Shown here: one piece after another, positions 27,085 through 36,214 of the stretch | Position numbering within the stretch: the stretch's first letter is position 1 | How the letters are laid out: every line of letters starts with the position of its first letter | Assembly (NCBI GenBank): GCA_963788085.1 | Contig: CAWBFS010000017.1 | Span: 62,001-126,000, forward strand | Direction of reading: 5' to 3' | Origin: AP-15 sp963788085 | GTDB taxonomy: Bacteria > Pseudomonadota > Alphaproteobacteria > ATCC43930 > CGMCC-115725 | DNA length: 64,000 nucleotides | Program-made: the position numbers and the translations under genes | Notes under the pieces: generated by a model | What the model was told of the DNA's origin: nothing | Databases searched by the model: none | The model's input: only the letters and a program-made list of their open reading frames with translations

Positions 27085-27384
27085 ATGCCGCCCCTTCTCG
27101 CGACCGTCGCTGACGACGATCCTTCCGTCACCGCCTGTTTTTCCGTCCACGCGCACGCCGAGCCCGGCGTGATGCCGCGCGTGCTGGAGCTGTTCACCAA
27201 ACGTGGTCTGGTGCCCTCTGCCTGGCACAGCACGGTTCGTGGAACCGATCAGGCCGAACTGACGATCGACATTCAAATGCGTGGGCTCGGTCGCGATCTG
27301 ATGGACTACATCGCCGCCTGTCTGCGGCAGATCGCCTATGTCGAGGTCGTGCTGACCTCGGAGAAGCTCGGCGCATCCGGCTGA
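27085..27384 (+). CDS. ACT-like small regulatory domain protein
   Basis: A 99-residue protein with the beta-alpha-beta-beta-alpha-beta pattern of a single ACT domain ('ACFSVHAHAEPGVMPRVLEL', 'AELTIDIQMRGLGRDLMDYI'). It resembles the small regulatory subunit of acetolactate synthase (IlvM/IlvN type) in length and opening, but no large subunit is nearby. ATG 27085 matches the domain start; the longer frame from 26995 has no support. It may bind an amino acid. Confidence 0.6.
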   Translation: MPPLLATVADDDPSVTACFSVHAHAEPGVMPRVLELFTKRGLVPSAWHSTVRGTDQAELTIDIQMRGLGRDLMDYIAACLRQIAYVEVVLTSEKLGASG

Positions 27385-27402
27385 TCATAGCGCTTGGCTG
27401 CC

Positions 27403-28255
27403 ATGTCTTTCCGCGACCATATCGTTGCCTGCAACAATTACGACCCCGCGTGCGCGGTGCCGCTCTTTGCCGGGAACGAACGAGTGGGGCTGCTGCGGCG
27501 TGACAATGCCGCAGCGCTGCGGCGATTTCCGGATGTCTTCGCGGTCGCCGACGACAAGGTAAACCTGCTTGCCCGCGGCGATGTTGAAATGGTCAGCGGC
27601 GCAGTCGACGCCGTCGTCGACGCGTTGGTTGCCGAAAAGCGGGTCCCGAAATGGCGCAACGAGACTTTTGACGTCGCGCCGCGCTGGGGTGCGCCTGCGG
27701 TGTTCCGCCTCGACCGGGGTGCCGTGCCGTTCTTCGGCACGCGCGCCTACGGCGTCCACCTCAACGGCTACCGTTGGGAAGTCTGGCACGCTCCATTTGT
27801 GGGTCGGCCGGCGCTCCCCCGACAAGCGGGTCGCGCCGGACAAGCTCGACAACATTGTCGCCGGGGGCATCGGCAACGGGCACGGGCTCGAGGAAACTTT
27901 GCTGAAGGAGGGCGAGGAAGAAGCCTCGATCCCGCGAAGCCTGACCAGCCGAGCGGTTCCGGCCGGCGCCGTCTCCTATCGCATGGAAACCGAGCTCGGC
28001 ATACGCGACGACGTGCTGTTCGTCTTCGATCTCGAAATGCCCGCCGATTTCGCGCCGAAAAACCAGGACGGCGAAATCGTCCATTTCGAGCTCATGCCGG
28101 CCGCGGCGGTCCTCGACCAGGTCCGCACGAGCGACGACTTCAAATTCAACGTCAATCTGGTGATCCTCGATTTCGCGCTGCGTCACGGGGTCCTGCGGCC
28201 GGACGACCCGGAATATTTGGACGTCGCCACCGGCCTCCACCGTCCCTTGGATTGA
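27403..28255 (+). CDS. NUDIX hydrolase with DUF4743 N-terminal domain (frameshifted)
   Basis: A 283-residue protein of the thiamine-pyrophosphokinase-related NUDIX group. The N-terminal DUF4743 part ('FRDHIVACNNYDPACAVPLF', 'VLNGYR'-type region at 'AYGVHLNGYRW') is followed by 'LWVGRRSPDKR' and a Nudix box: G in 'VAGGIGNGHGLEETLLKEGE' with the downstream 'EEEASIP'. The box is slightly diverged from GX5EX7REUXEEXGU. A +1 insertion near 27790 (CACGCTCC) shifts the frame between the halves. ATG 27403 has no strong ribosome binding site; an in-frame TTG at 27394 is an alternative. It lies 18 bp after the ACT gene. Confidence 0.75.
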
Positions 28256-28256
28256 A

Positions 28257-28395
28257 GCGCCCCTCACCCGCCTAGCTCGCTGCACCCCGCAAGCGGGGCG
28301 AGAGGGGCTACAACGCTACCCGCTCACATCAGCCTCCTCTCCCGCACCGCGGGAGAGGAGGCCAAGCCCCAGGGATTGGTGGGTGAGAGGGCTCG
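28257..28395. repeat. REP-like repeats (family C, two units)
   Basis: Two palindromic units, CACCCCGCAAGCGGGGCGAG around 28280-28305 and CTCTCCCGCACCGCGGGAGAG around 28336-28356, flanked by CCCTCACCC/GGTGAGAGGG tails. The second unit is read through by the 3' end of gluQ, giving its last ~25 codons. Confidence 0.75.
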
Positions 28396-29252
28396 GCGCC
28401 TCGGCCATCGCGAGGATTTCGGTTGGGGTCATCCCTTGTTGCCGCATGGACCGGATCGTCGGCGCGCCGTCGCGCTTGGCCAGGCGGCGGCCGGCCGCGT
28501 CGGTCAACAGCGCGGTGATGGCGGTAGCGCGGTGTCGGCATGCCGAGCAACGCTTGCAGAACGCGGTGGATGTGCGTCGCCATCGCCAGATCCTCGCCGC
28601 GGGTCACCAAAGTCACCCCCTGGATCGCGTCATCCGCCGTAACCGCGAGATGATAGCTCGCCGGAAACTCCTTGCGGGCGAGCACGACATCGCCGAGCAG
28701 AGCGGGATCAGCCTGCCGATTGGACTCTCCATCGAACCAGTCGAGCGGGCCGGTCAGCGCGAGCGCGCGTGCCACGTCGAGCCGCAACGCATAGTCGGTA
28801 CCCGAACGCAGCCTTTCGGCCACCTCCTCGGTGCGTAACCTGCGGCAGGTGCCGGGATAAATCGGTCCGGCGTCGCCGTGCGGAGCGCCGCCGGCGCGCG
28901 CGATCTCAGCCTGGATCTCGCGCCGCGTGCAAAAGCACGGGTAGAGCACGCCCAACGCATCGAGCCTGTCGAGCGCGCGCCGGTAGTCGTCGAAATGCTC
29001 CGACTGCTTGCGCACCGGCCCGTCCCAGTCGAGGCCGAGCCAGGCGAGGTCCTCGAGGATCGCTGCGGCATACTCGTCGCGGCAGCGGGTCCGGTCGATA
29101 TCCTCGAGACGGAGCAGAAAGCGGCCCCCGTCGCGCCGCGCCGCGCGCCACCCTTCGAGCGCCGAGCGGACATGGCCGAGATGCAGATAGCCGGTCGGGC
29201 TCGGCGCAAAGCGCGTCACCGTCGGGCCGCAACCCGCCGCTACGGGTGACAT
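28316..29252 (-). CDS. gluQ: Glutamyl-Q tRNA(Asp) synthetase (frameshifted)
   Basis: A 311-residue truncated GluRS paralogue that attaches glutamate to queuosine in tRNA(Asp). The HIGH-type motif is 'RFAPSPTGYLHLGHVRSA', the zinc Cys cluster is 'YPCFCTRREI' with 'YPGTCRR', and the KMSKS counterpart is 'RRLAKRDGAPT'. There is no anticodon-binding domain, as expected. A +1 insertion (GG at 28514/28515, plus strand) shifts the frame at 'YRHH/ALLTDAAGRR'. The C-terminal ~25 residues after 'EILAMAEAP' are encoded by a REP-like repeat and end at TAG 28316, so the ancestral stop was probably earlier. Start ATG 29252. Confidence 0.82.
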
Positions 29253-29310
29253 CGAGGCCCGCTCTGGGCTAGGTTGCCGGGTCGTGGCTGCCATTCGAAG
29301 GACCGCATCG

Positions 29311-29976
29311 ATGATGCCTCGCCTGTCCGGACCGTCGCGCCCGCCCGCTTCGGGCGGCAAGCCGCGCCGTCTGGTCATCCTGCTGCATGGGCTGGGCGCG
29401 GACGGCAACGACCTGATCGGGCTCGCGCCCTACTGGGCGAGGCTGCTGCCCGACGCCGAATTCCTGTCGCCCAACGCCCCGTTCCCCTGCGACATGGCGC
29501 CCTACGGCTATCAATGGTTCAGCTCGCAGGATCGCAGCCCGGAGGCGGTGTTGGGCGGAGTGCGGGCGGCCGCGCCGATCCTCGACGCGTTCATCGACGA
29601 GGCACTGGAAGAACGGGGCCTCGGCAGCCGCGAACTGGCACTGGTCGGGTTCTCGCAGGGCACGATGATGTCGCTATTTGTGGGCCTTCGCCGCGCCGAG
29701 CCGGTGGCGGGCATCGTCGGTTTCTCGGGACGGCTGCTCGCGCCGGAACTGCTGGCCAGCGAGTTGCGCTCGCGCCCGCCCATCCTCTTGGTTCACGGCA
29801 CCGACGATCCGCTCGTCCCACACAGCTCGCTGGCTGCGGCGGAAAGCGAGCTCAAAGCTGCCGGCGTGCCGGTAGAGACGGCAACCTCGGTCGGCATCGG
29901 CCACTCGATCGACGAGCAAGGGTTGCGGCGCGGCGGCCAGTTTCTGAAAAATGTGCTCAGCGGGACGACGCCTTGA
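29311..29976 (+). CDS. Alpha/beta-hydrolase carboxylesterase (phospholipase/carboxylesterase family)
   Basis: A 221-residue serine hydrolase of the acyl-protein-thioesterase/carboxylesterase 2 family. The oxyanion region is 'RLVILLHGLGADGNDL', the nucleophile Ser is in 'LVGFSQGTMMSL', the acid Asp is in 'VHGTDDPLVPHSS' and His is in 'SVGIGHSIDEQG'. ATG 29311 or 29314 gives the normal family length. Its 3' end overlaps that of the tlpA-like gene on the other strand by 20 bp. Divergent from gluQ. Confidence 0.85.
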   Translation: MMPRLSGPSRPPASGGKPRRLVILLHGLGADGNDLIGLAPYWARLLPDAEFLSPNAPFPCDMAPYGYQWFSSQDRSPEAVLGGVRAAAPILDAFIDEALEERGLGSRELALVGFSQGTMMSLFVGLRRAEPVAGIVGFSGRLLAPELLASELRSRPPILLVHGTDDPLVPHSSLAAAESELKAAGVPVETATSVGIGHSIDEQGLRRGGQFLKNVLSGTTP

Positions 29977-30532
29977 CCACGCCATCGCCGGAGAGGAGGC
30001 GTTCGAGGACACTGAGGATCTTGGGTGAATCCCATTCCGCTGCGCCCTCGACACGGCCGAGCACCTTGCCTTCGCGGTCGATCAGAAAGCTGGTCGGCAA
30101 GCCCCTTGCCCCGAAGGCGTGCCCGACCTCGCTCTTGGGATCGAGATAGACCTTGACCGATTTGAGGCCGAGTTTGGCGATGAAAGGCTCGACGGTCTTA
30201 TTGCCGCCGCGGTCTTCGGATACTGCGAGCACCGCGATCCGCTCGCCGAATCGCGATTGCAACCGCTCGAGCGAGGGCATCTCGCGCAGGCACGGCTCGC
30301 ACCAGGTGGCCCAAAGATTGACGAGGACGAGCTTACCTCGAAGCTCGGAAAGATCGACGCTGTGGCCGGTGGTGTCGGCAAGCGAGATCGCAGGCGCCGG
30401 AAACGGCTGCGAAGAGGGCACAAACTCGCCGAGCTTGGTTCGGTCGGGCATGTCCGCTTCGCCCTCGTCCGCCGTACCGAGGGAAGGTGCGATGAGAAGG
30501 AACATCAAAGCGGCAGCGACGGTCCATTTCAT
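29957..30532 (-). CDS. TlpA-family thiol:disulfide oxidoreductase
   Basis: A 191-residue exported thioredoxin-fold protein. The N-terminal signal is 'KWTVAAALMFLLIAPSLGTA' (residues 2-21), and the active site is 'LWATWCEPCLREMPSL' (WCxPC). The fold ends with the cis-Pro region 'GLPTSFLIDREGKVLGR'. ATG 30532 begins at the signal peptide. Divergent from argH, a common alphaproteobacterial arrangement. Probably reduces periplasmic disulfides, for example in cytochrome maturation or copper centres; the specific partner is not shown. Confidence 0.88.
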   Translation of the reverse strand: MKWTVAAALMFLLIAPSLGTADEGEADMPDRTKLGEFVPSSQPFPAPAISLADTTGHSVDLSELRGKLVLVNLWATWCEPCLREMPSLERLQSRFGERIAVLAVSEDRGGNKTVEPFIAKLGLKSVKVYLDPKSEVGHAFGARGLPTSFLIDREGKVLGRVEGAAEWDSPKILSVLERLLSGDGVVKASSR

Positions 30533-30590
30533 CGTTTCGTCCTCTCGCTGCTCCGGGAAGAGCGGCCGATGACCGGCGCGAGGCAAACCG

Positions 30591-31970
30591 GTGAATTCGC
30601 TATGGGGCGGTCGCTTTGCCGGCGGTTCGGCCGAGATCATGCGCCGCATCAACGCCTCGATCGATTTCGACAAACGCCTCTACGCCGAGGACATCGCCGG
30701 CTCGAAGGCACATTGCGCGATGCTCGTCGCGCAGAACATCCTGTCGCCGGAAGATGGCGCGGCGATCACCGCCGGTCTAGAGCAAATCAGGTCGGAAATC
30801 GAAAGCGGCAGCTTTGTGTTCAGCGCCGAACTCGAAGACATTCACATGAATATCGAGGCGCGGCTCACTGAGCTGATCGGGCCGGCGGCGGGGCGCCTCC
30901 ATACCGCGCGGTCGCGCAATGACCAGGTCGCAACCGATCTGCGGTTGTGGCTGCGCGGCGCGATCGACCGCCTCGACGCGGCGATGCGCGACTTGCAGCA
31001 GGCGCTGATCGACCGCGCCGAAGCGGAAGCCGGCACTGTGATGCCGGGCTACACTCATTTGCAGATCGCCCAGCCGGTAACCCTCGGTCATCACCTGCTG
31101 GCCTATGTCGAGATGCTCGGGCGCGACCGCGGCCGGCTCGCAGATTGCCGGCGCCGGCTCAACGAGTCGCCGCTCGGCGCAGCGGCGCTCGCCGGGACCT
31201 CCTTTCCGATCGACCGCCGCGCGACCGCCGCCGCGCTCGGCTTCGACCGGCCCGCGGCAAATTCGCTCGACGCGGTATCCGACCGCGATTTTGCGATCGA
31301 GTTTTTCGCCGCGGCGGCGCTCGCCGGCATGCATCTGTCGCGCTTCGCCGAGGAGATCGTGACCTGGTGCAGCAGCGAATTCGGTTTTATGGCGCTGAGC
31401 GACGAATTCACCACCGGCAGCTCGATCATGCCGCAAAAGCGCAACCCCGACGCGGCCGAGCTGGTGCGCGCCAAGACCGGCCGACTGAACGGGTCCCTCG
31501 TCGCATTGCTGACGGTGATGAAAGGCCTGCCGCTCGCCTATGGCAAGGATATGCAGGAGGACAAAGTCCCGGTGTTCGAGGCTGTCGACGCGCTCGATCT
31601 CTGCCTCGCGGCGACAGCCGGCATGGTGCGCGACATGCAGCCGCAGCGCGAGCGCCTGCGCGCCGCCGCCGAAGAGGGCTTTGCGACGGCGACCGATCTC
31701 GCCGATTGGCTCGTGCGCGCCGTCGGCCTGCCGTTCCGCCGTGCCCATCACGCAACGGGACAAATCGTCAGACGCGCCGAAGCATTGGGCTGCACGCTTG
31801 CCGAGCTGCCGCTCGCCGAATTGCAGGCGATGGAGCCGGCGATCACCACCGCCGTCTACGACGTGCTCGATCCAGCACGGTCGGTGGCCAGCCGAACCAG
31901 CTTCGGCGGCACCGCGCCGGACCTGGTCCGTGCCGCCGCGGCCGAGGCGCGAAGGCGATTTTTGGAATGA
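30591..31970 (+). CDS. argH: Argininosuccinate lyase
   Basis: A 459-residue enzyme splitting argininosuccinate into arginine and fumarate, the last step of arginine biosynthesis. The N-terminal 'LWGGRFAGGSAEIMRRINAS', the mid motif 'LHTARSRNDQVATDLRLW', 'MPGYTHLQIAQPVTLGHHLL' and the superfamily signature 'GSSIMPQKRNPDAAELVRAK' are intact. GTG start at 30591 reads straight into the family N terminus. Length is standard. Followed by REP-like repeats, then the lptM-like and lysA genes. Confidence 0.96.
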   Translation: MNSLWGGRFAGGSAEIMRRINASIDFDKRLYAEDIAGSKAHCAMLVAQNILSPEDGAAITAGLEQIRSEIESGSFVFSAELEDIHMNIEARLTELIGPAAGRLHTARSRNDQVATDLRLWLRGAIDRLDAAMRDLQQALIDRAEAEAGTVMPGYTHLQIAQPVTLGHHLLAYVEMLGRDRGRLADCRRRLNESPLGAAALAGTSFPIDRRATAAALGFDRPAANSLDAVSDRDFAIEFFAAAALAGMHLSRFAEEIVTWCSSEFGFMALSDEFTTGSSIMPQKRNPDAAELVRAKTGRLNGSLVALLTVMKGLPLAYGKDMQEDKVPVFEAVDALDLCLAATAGMVRDMQPQRERLRAAAEEGFATATDLADWLVRAVGLPFRRAHHATGQIVRRAEALGCTLAELPLAELQAMEPAITTAVYDVLDPARSVASRTSFGGTAPDLVRAAAAEARRRFLE

Positions 31971-31982
31971 GCGGCGGACCAT

Positions 31983-32135
31983 CGATGCCGGTACCCTCAC
32001 CCACCCAGCCCTGCGGGCCGGGTCCCCCCTCTCCCGCAGTGCAGGAGAGGGTTTCGTGTCGTAGCCTTGTGCCAGATCGCCCCTCTCCCGCACTGCGGGA
32101 GAGGGTGCCGAGCGCAGCGAGGCGGGTGAGGGTGC
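31983..32135. repeat. REP-like repeats (family C, two units)
   Basis: Two units: CCTCTCCCGCAGTGCAGGAGAGG (about 32028-32050) and CCTCTCCCGCACTGCGGGAGAGG (about 32082-32104), with CCCTCACCC at the left edge and GGGTGAGGG at the right. The right edge (32124-32134) contains the start codon of the next gene. Confidence 0.8.
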
Positions 32136-32254
32136 TCGCCGCAATTGCTCTATGCCTGTTCATCGCAGCATTGGCGGGGTGCGGCAAGCGGGGTGCGCCG
32201 ACCGCGCCGCCAGACGTGCCCGACACCTATCCGCGGCCCTATCCGAGTGAATGA
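32126..32254 (+). CDS. LptM-like small outer-membrane lipoprotein
   Basis: A 42-residue lipoprotein. The signal 'LAAIALCLFIAALAGC' ends in a canonical lipobox (LAGC), followed by 'GKRGAPTAPPD', the short Gly/Lys/Pro tail typical of LptM/YifL, which supports LptD assembly. The position between argH and lysA is conserved. GTG 32126 (or GTG 32132) lies in the tail of a REP-like repeat. The stop at 32254 overlaps the lysA GTG by 8 bp, so the two are likely translationally coupled. Too short for many gene finders. Confidence 0.8.
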   Translation: MRVLAAIALCLFIAALAGCGKRGAPTAPPDVPDTYPRPYPSE

Positions 32255-33564
32255 TATCTTTCATTATCGCGGCGGCGAGCTCTACGCCGAAGAGCTGCCG
32301 GTGGCCCATATCGCGGCGGCCGTCGGCACCCCCTTCTACCTCTATTCGGCTGCCGGGTTCACCGCGACAATATCGCCGGTTTGCCGACGCGTTCTTACCC
32401 GAGCGGCCGCTGATCTGCTACGCCGTCAAGGCGAACTCAAACCTCGCCGTGCTCCGGCTCCTCGCCGGCCTCGGCGCGGGGGCCGACGTCGTTTCGGAGG
32501 GGGAGCTGCGCCGCGCTCTCGCCGCCGGCGTGCCGCCCGAGCGGATCATCTTCTCCGGGGTCGGCAAAACGGCGGCCGAGATGGGGATGGCGCTCGCCGC
32601 CGGCATTCATCAGATCAATGTCGAGTCGGTGCCGGAGCTGCGCCGGCTGAGCGAAGTCGCCAGCGCCCAAGGCCGGATCGCGCCTATCGCGATCCGGGTA
32701 AACCCGGATGTCGATCCGCATACCCACGCCAAGATTTCGACCGGCCGGAAGGAGAACAAATTCGGCATTGAATTTGACGAGGCGGTAGCCGCGTTCGAGC
32801 TCGCCGGCGAGCTTCCCGGCATCGAGCCGGTTGGCCTCGCCGTGCATATCGGCTCGCAGCTGACCGATCTCGAGCCCTATCGGCGCGCCTTCCAGCGGGT
32901 CGCCGAACTCGTCCTCGAATTGCGCGCTCTCGGGCTTTCCGTCCCGCGCATGGATCTCGGCGGCGGCATCGGCATCCGTTACCACGCCGAGCGCCCGCTG
33001 GACCCGATAAGCTATGCGAACCTGGTGCGCAACATCTTCGGCTCGCTCGGGCTCAGCTTGGCGTTCGAGCCGGGTCGGGTGCTCACGGCGCCCGCCGGGC
33101 TGCTTGTCTCGCAGGTGCTCTACGTCAAGGAGGGCAGCACCAGGCGTTTCGTGATCGTGGACGCGGCGATGAACGATTTGATCCGCCCCGCGCTCTACGA
33201 TGCCTGGCACGATATCATCCCGGTCCGCCTCCCCGCAGCCGGCGCTTCGCTCTCGCCGGCGGATGTTGTCGGGCCGGTGTGCGAAACCGGCGACACCTTT
33301 GCGGTAGACCGCGAGCTGCCGCCGTTTGCCGAAGGCGAGCTGCTTGCCTTCACTGCAGCGGGAGCCTATGGGGCGGTTATGAGCACAACCTACAACAGCC
33401 GGCTGCTGGTGCCCGAGGTGCTCGTTTCGGACGAGCGTTTTGACATTATCCGGGCGCGGCCGAGCTATGACGCGCTCCTTTCTCTGGATACCATCCCCGA
33501 ATGGCTCTCTGGCGGGCTCCCCGATACGGCCGACGAGCCCGTGCGGAAACGAGGTGTCGCATGA
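32247..33564 (+). CDS. lysA: Diaminopimelate decarboxylase (frameshifted)
   Basis: A 438-residue PLP enzyme making lysine from meso-diaminopimelate. The start GTG 32247 gives 'NDIFHYRGGELYAEELPVAH', the usual N terminus. The PLP lysine lies in 'LICYAVKANSNLAVLRLL', with 'GLAVHIGSQLTDLEPY' and 'LAFEPGRVLTAPAG' for phosphate and substrate binding and 'PVCETGDTFAVDRELP' contributing the partner-subunit Cys. A +1 insertion at about 32362 (CACCGCGACAA) breaks the frame at 'AAGFT/RQYRRFADAF'. It overlaps the TIGR02302 gene by ATGA. The shorter frame from 32251 has a nonsense N terminus. Confidence 0.85.
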
Positions 33565-36059
33565 CCGACCGCTCGTCGCTATCCGGCGGCCGCTTTGCAT
33601 TGCGGCTGCGGTTCGCCCGTTTTGCACTCCTGTGGGAGCGGGTCTGGCCCCCTTGCTGGCCGGCGCTCGCCGCTTTGGGTGCGTTTCTGGTGCTCGGCCT
33701 TTTCGATGTCCTGCCGAATTTGCCGGGCCTCTTGCACGCCGCAATTCTGATCGGCCTCGGCGCTGCTTTCGCGATCGGCTTGGCTGCGGCATTCGGCAAG
33801 ACCGTCATTCCTGATGCCTTCTCCGCGCGCCGCCGTATCGAACAGGCGAGCGGGCTCGAGCACCGGCCGCTGCAAGCTCTCGCCGATCGACCGAGCGGGC
33901 CGCTCGATGTAGCCGCGGCCCGCCTGTGGGAGGCACACCGGCGGCGGATGGAGGCCGCGGCGCGCCGATTGCGGATCGGGCTACCGCATGCCGGGTTTGC
34001 CGCCCGTGATCCGTGGGGGTTGCGCGCTGTCCTGGCGATCCTGCTGCTGCTCGGCGCAATCGATGCCGGGAGCGATTGGAAGGATCGTCTCCTCCGGTCC
34101 GTTAGACCGGATATAGCCGGCAGGTCGGGGATAACCGCCGCGAGCCTCGACATCTGGATAACACCGCCCGAGTACACCGGGCTGGCCCCGCAATTCCTGC
34201 GCCCCGGAACTGCGGAAACGCTGCGTATCCCGACCGGCAGCAAACTGCTCGCCCAGGTGCATGGCGGCCAGGCGGTCCCGCGCCTCGCGATCGACGCGGA
34301 CAGCCGCGACTTTGATGCGATCGACAAGCAGAATTTCCGCGCCGCGGCGACTTTGACTTCCGGCAAGCAGCTCGCGGTGACGCAGGCGGGCTCGGCGCTC
34401 GGCAACTGGCAGATCGAGATCATCCCGGACAACCCACCCCAAATCGCCTTCGCAAAACCCCCGGAAGGCACGACGCATGCCGCTCTGCGCATCGATTATC
34501 AGGCGAGCGACGATTACGGGGTCGAATCGGCCAAGGCGGTGATCCGGCGCGAGGGCGGCAATCCTGACGAAACGATCGAGCTCGACACGCCGTTGCCGGG
34601 TCTGCACCTGAAAGAAGCGAAAGCCACCAGCTATCACGATTTGTCGCCGCATCCCTGGGCCGGCCTGCCGGTCGAGATCCGGCTCGTCGCTACCGACGCG
34701 CTGGGCCAGACGGGGGAAAGCGAGCCGGTTCGGATGAAGCTGCCGGAGCGGAAATTCGAGCACCCGGTCGCCCGCGCGATCATCGACCAGCGCAAGGAGC
34801 TGGTGACGGATCCCGGGTCGCGCTTGGCCGTAGCCGATACGCTCAGCGATCTGCGCGAGCGGCCGCAGCTTTACCGCGACGATACCGTCGCCTTCCTCGG
34901 CATGCGCCTCGCCGAAGAGCGCCTGCGGATCAATGACGACGCGAATTCCATAGCCGAAGTCCAGCAGCTCCTGTGGGACACCGCTTTGCGCATCGAGGAT
35001 GGACGCATGTCGCTCGCCGAGCGCGAGATGCGGCGCCTGCAGCAGGAGCTCCAGGATGCGCTCGCAAAAAATGCGCCGGACGCGGAGATCGATCGTCTGA
35101 TGAAGGAGCTGCAGCAGGCGCTCGACCGCTATCTGCAGGCGCTCGCCGAAAACATGGCGCGCAACCCGGATCAGTACCAGCAGCCGATCGATCCATCGAA
35201 GGTCATCAGCAGCCGCGATCTGCAACGCATGCTCGACCGGGCGCGCGACCTGGCCCGCAACGGCGCGCGCGACCAGGCGCGCGAGCTGTTGTCGCAGCTG
35301 CAGAACATGCTGGAAAACCTTCGCATGGCGAGGCCCGGGCAGATGCCGCAGCAGGGATCGAGCGAAGCGCAGCAGATGATGCGCAACATGCGCGAGCTGA
35401 TGCAGCGGCAGCAGCAGCTGCTCGACCGCAGCTTCCGCGCCCAACAGCAGCAAGGCCAACAGGGTCAACAAGGCCGCATGGGGCAGCGTGGCCAGCAGCA
35501 GGGACAGCAGCCCGGACAGCAGCAAGGAGGGGGCGACCAGCCGGATGCTAACGGCCAGCTGGGCGATGCCGCAGGGCAGCAGGAGGGGCTGCGCCGCATG
35601 CTCGGCGATATGATGCGCCGGCTGGGCGACGGGCTCGGCGACATCCCCGAGCCTTTGGGCCGTGCCGAACGGGCGATGCGCGACGCTACCGAGGCATTGC
35701 AGCGCCGGCAGCCCGGCGAGGCGATCGGCCCGCAGACCGAGGCGCTCGACCAGTTGCAGCAGGCAGCGCGCGACTTTGCGCAGCAGATGCAGCGCCGCAT
35801 GCAGGGCCAATGGGGCAACCCGAACGACGACGAAGTCGGAGCGACCGACGGGACGCCGCGCGACCGGGTCGAGCGGGATCCTTTAGGGCGGCCGTTGTCG
35901 AATAACGGGACCTACGATCAGGGGGACGTCAAAATCCCCGACCAGAATACTCTGCAAAAAGCCCGCGAGATTCTGGACGAACTGCGCCGCCGTGCGGGCG
36001 AGCGCTCTCGTCCGGAAATCGAGCTCGACTACATCGATCGCCTGCTGAAGAGATTTTAA
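33561..36059 (+). CDS. TIGR02302/DUF4175 family membrane protein
   Basis: An 832-residue protein of the alphaproteobacterial TIGR02302 family, function unknown. Two N-terminal hydrophobic pairs ('LAALGAFLVLGLFDVL', 'AAILIGLGAAFAIGLAAAFG') and a third near residue 155 ('LRAVLAILLLLGAID') anchor it. The C-terminal half is a long Arg/Gln/Glu-rich coiled-coil with a Gln/Gly low-complexity stretch at about residues 625-675 (runs such as 'QQQQGQQGQQG'), ending in 'EIELDYIDRLLKRF'. ATG 33561 overlaps the lysA stop (ATGA), so it is coupled to lysA. Probably a cell-envelope protein. Confidence 0.85.
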   Translation: MTDRSSLSGGRFALRLRFARFALLWERVWPPCWPALAALGAFLVLGLFDVLPNLPGLLHAAILIGLGAAFAIGLAAAFGKTVIPDAFSARRRIEQASGLEHRPLQALADRPSGPLDVAAARLWEAHRRRMEAAARRLRIGLPHAGFAARDPWGLRAVLAILLLLGAIDAGSDWKDRLLRSVRPDIAGRSGITAASLDIWITPPEYTGLAPQFLRPGTAETLRIPTGSKLLAQVHGGQAVPRLAIDADSRDFDAIDKQNFRAAATLTSGKQLAVTQAGSALGNWQIEIIPDNPPQIAFAKPPEGTTHAALRIDYQASDDYGVESAKAVIRREGGNPDETIELDTPLPGLHLKEAKATSYHDLSPHPWAGLPVEIRLVATDALGQTGESEPVRMKLPERKFEHPVARAIIDQRKELVTDPGSRLAVADTLSDLRERPQLYRDDTVAFLGMRLAEERLRINDDANSIAEVQQLLWDTALRIEDGRMSLAEREMRRLQQELQDALAKNAPDAEIDRLMKELQQALDRYLQALAENMARNPDQYQQPIDPSKVISSRDLQRMLDRARDLARNGARDQARELLSQLQNMLENLRMARPGQMPQQGSSEAQQMMRNMRELMQRQQQLLDRSFRAQQQQGQQGQQGRMGQRGQQQGQQPGQQQGGGDQPDANGQLGDAAGQQEGLRRMLGDMMRRLGDGLGDIPEPLGRAERAMRDATEALQRRQPGEAIGPQTEALDQLQQAARDFAQQMQRRMQGQWGNPNDDEVGATDGTPRDRVERDPLGRPLSNNGTYDQGDVKIPDQNTLQKAREILDELRRRAGERSRPEIELDYIDRLLKRF

Positions 36060-36214
36060 GCTTGACCGAAGGCAACTCTGCGCCTTCAATCCGTTGACCT
36101 TTCTCCTCGTCATGTCCGGCTCGCCCCGGGCACCCTGCAGACCCTGCCGTTAACGGAATTGCCGGTGATCCCGGTAATCCTGTTTTCAGGTATTGCACGA
36201 GAACTGAAGAGGCG

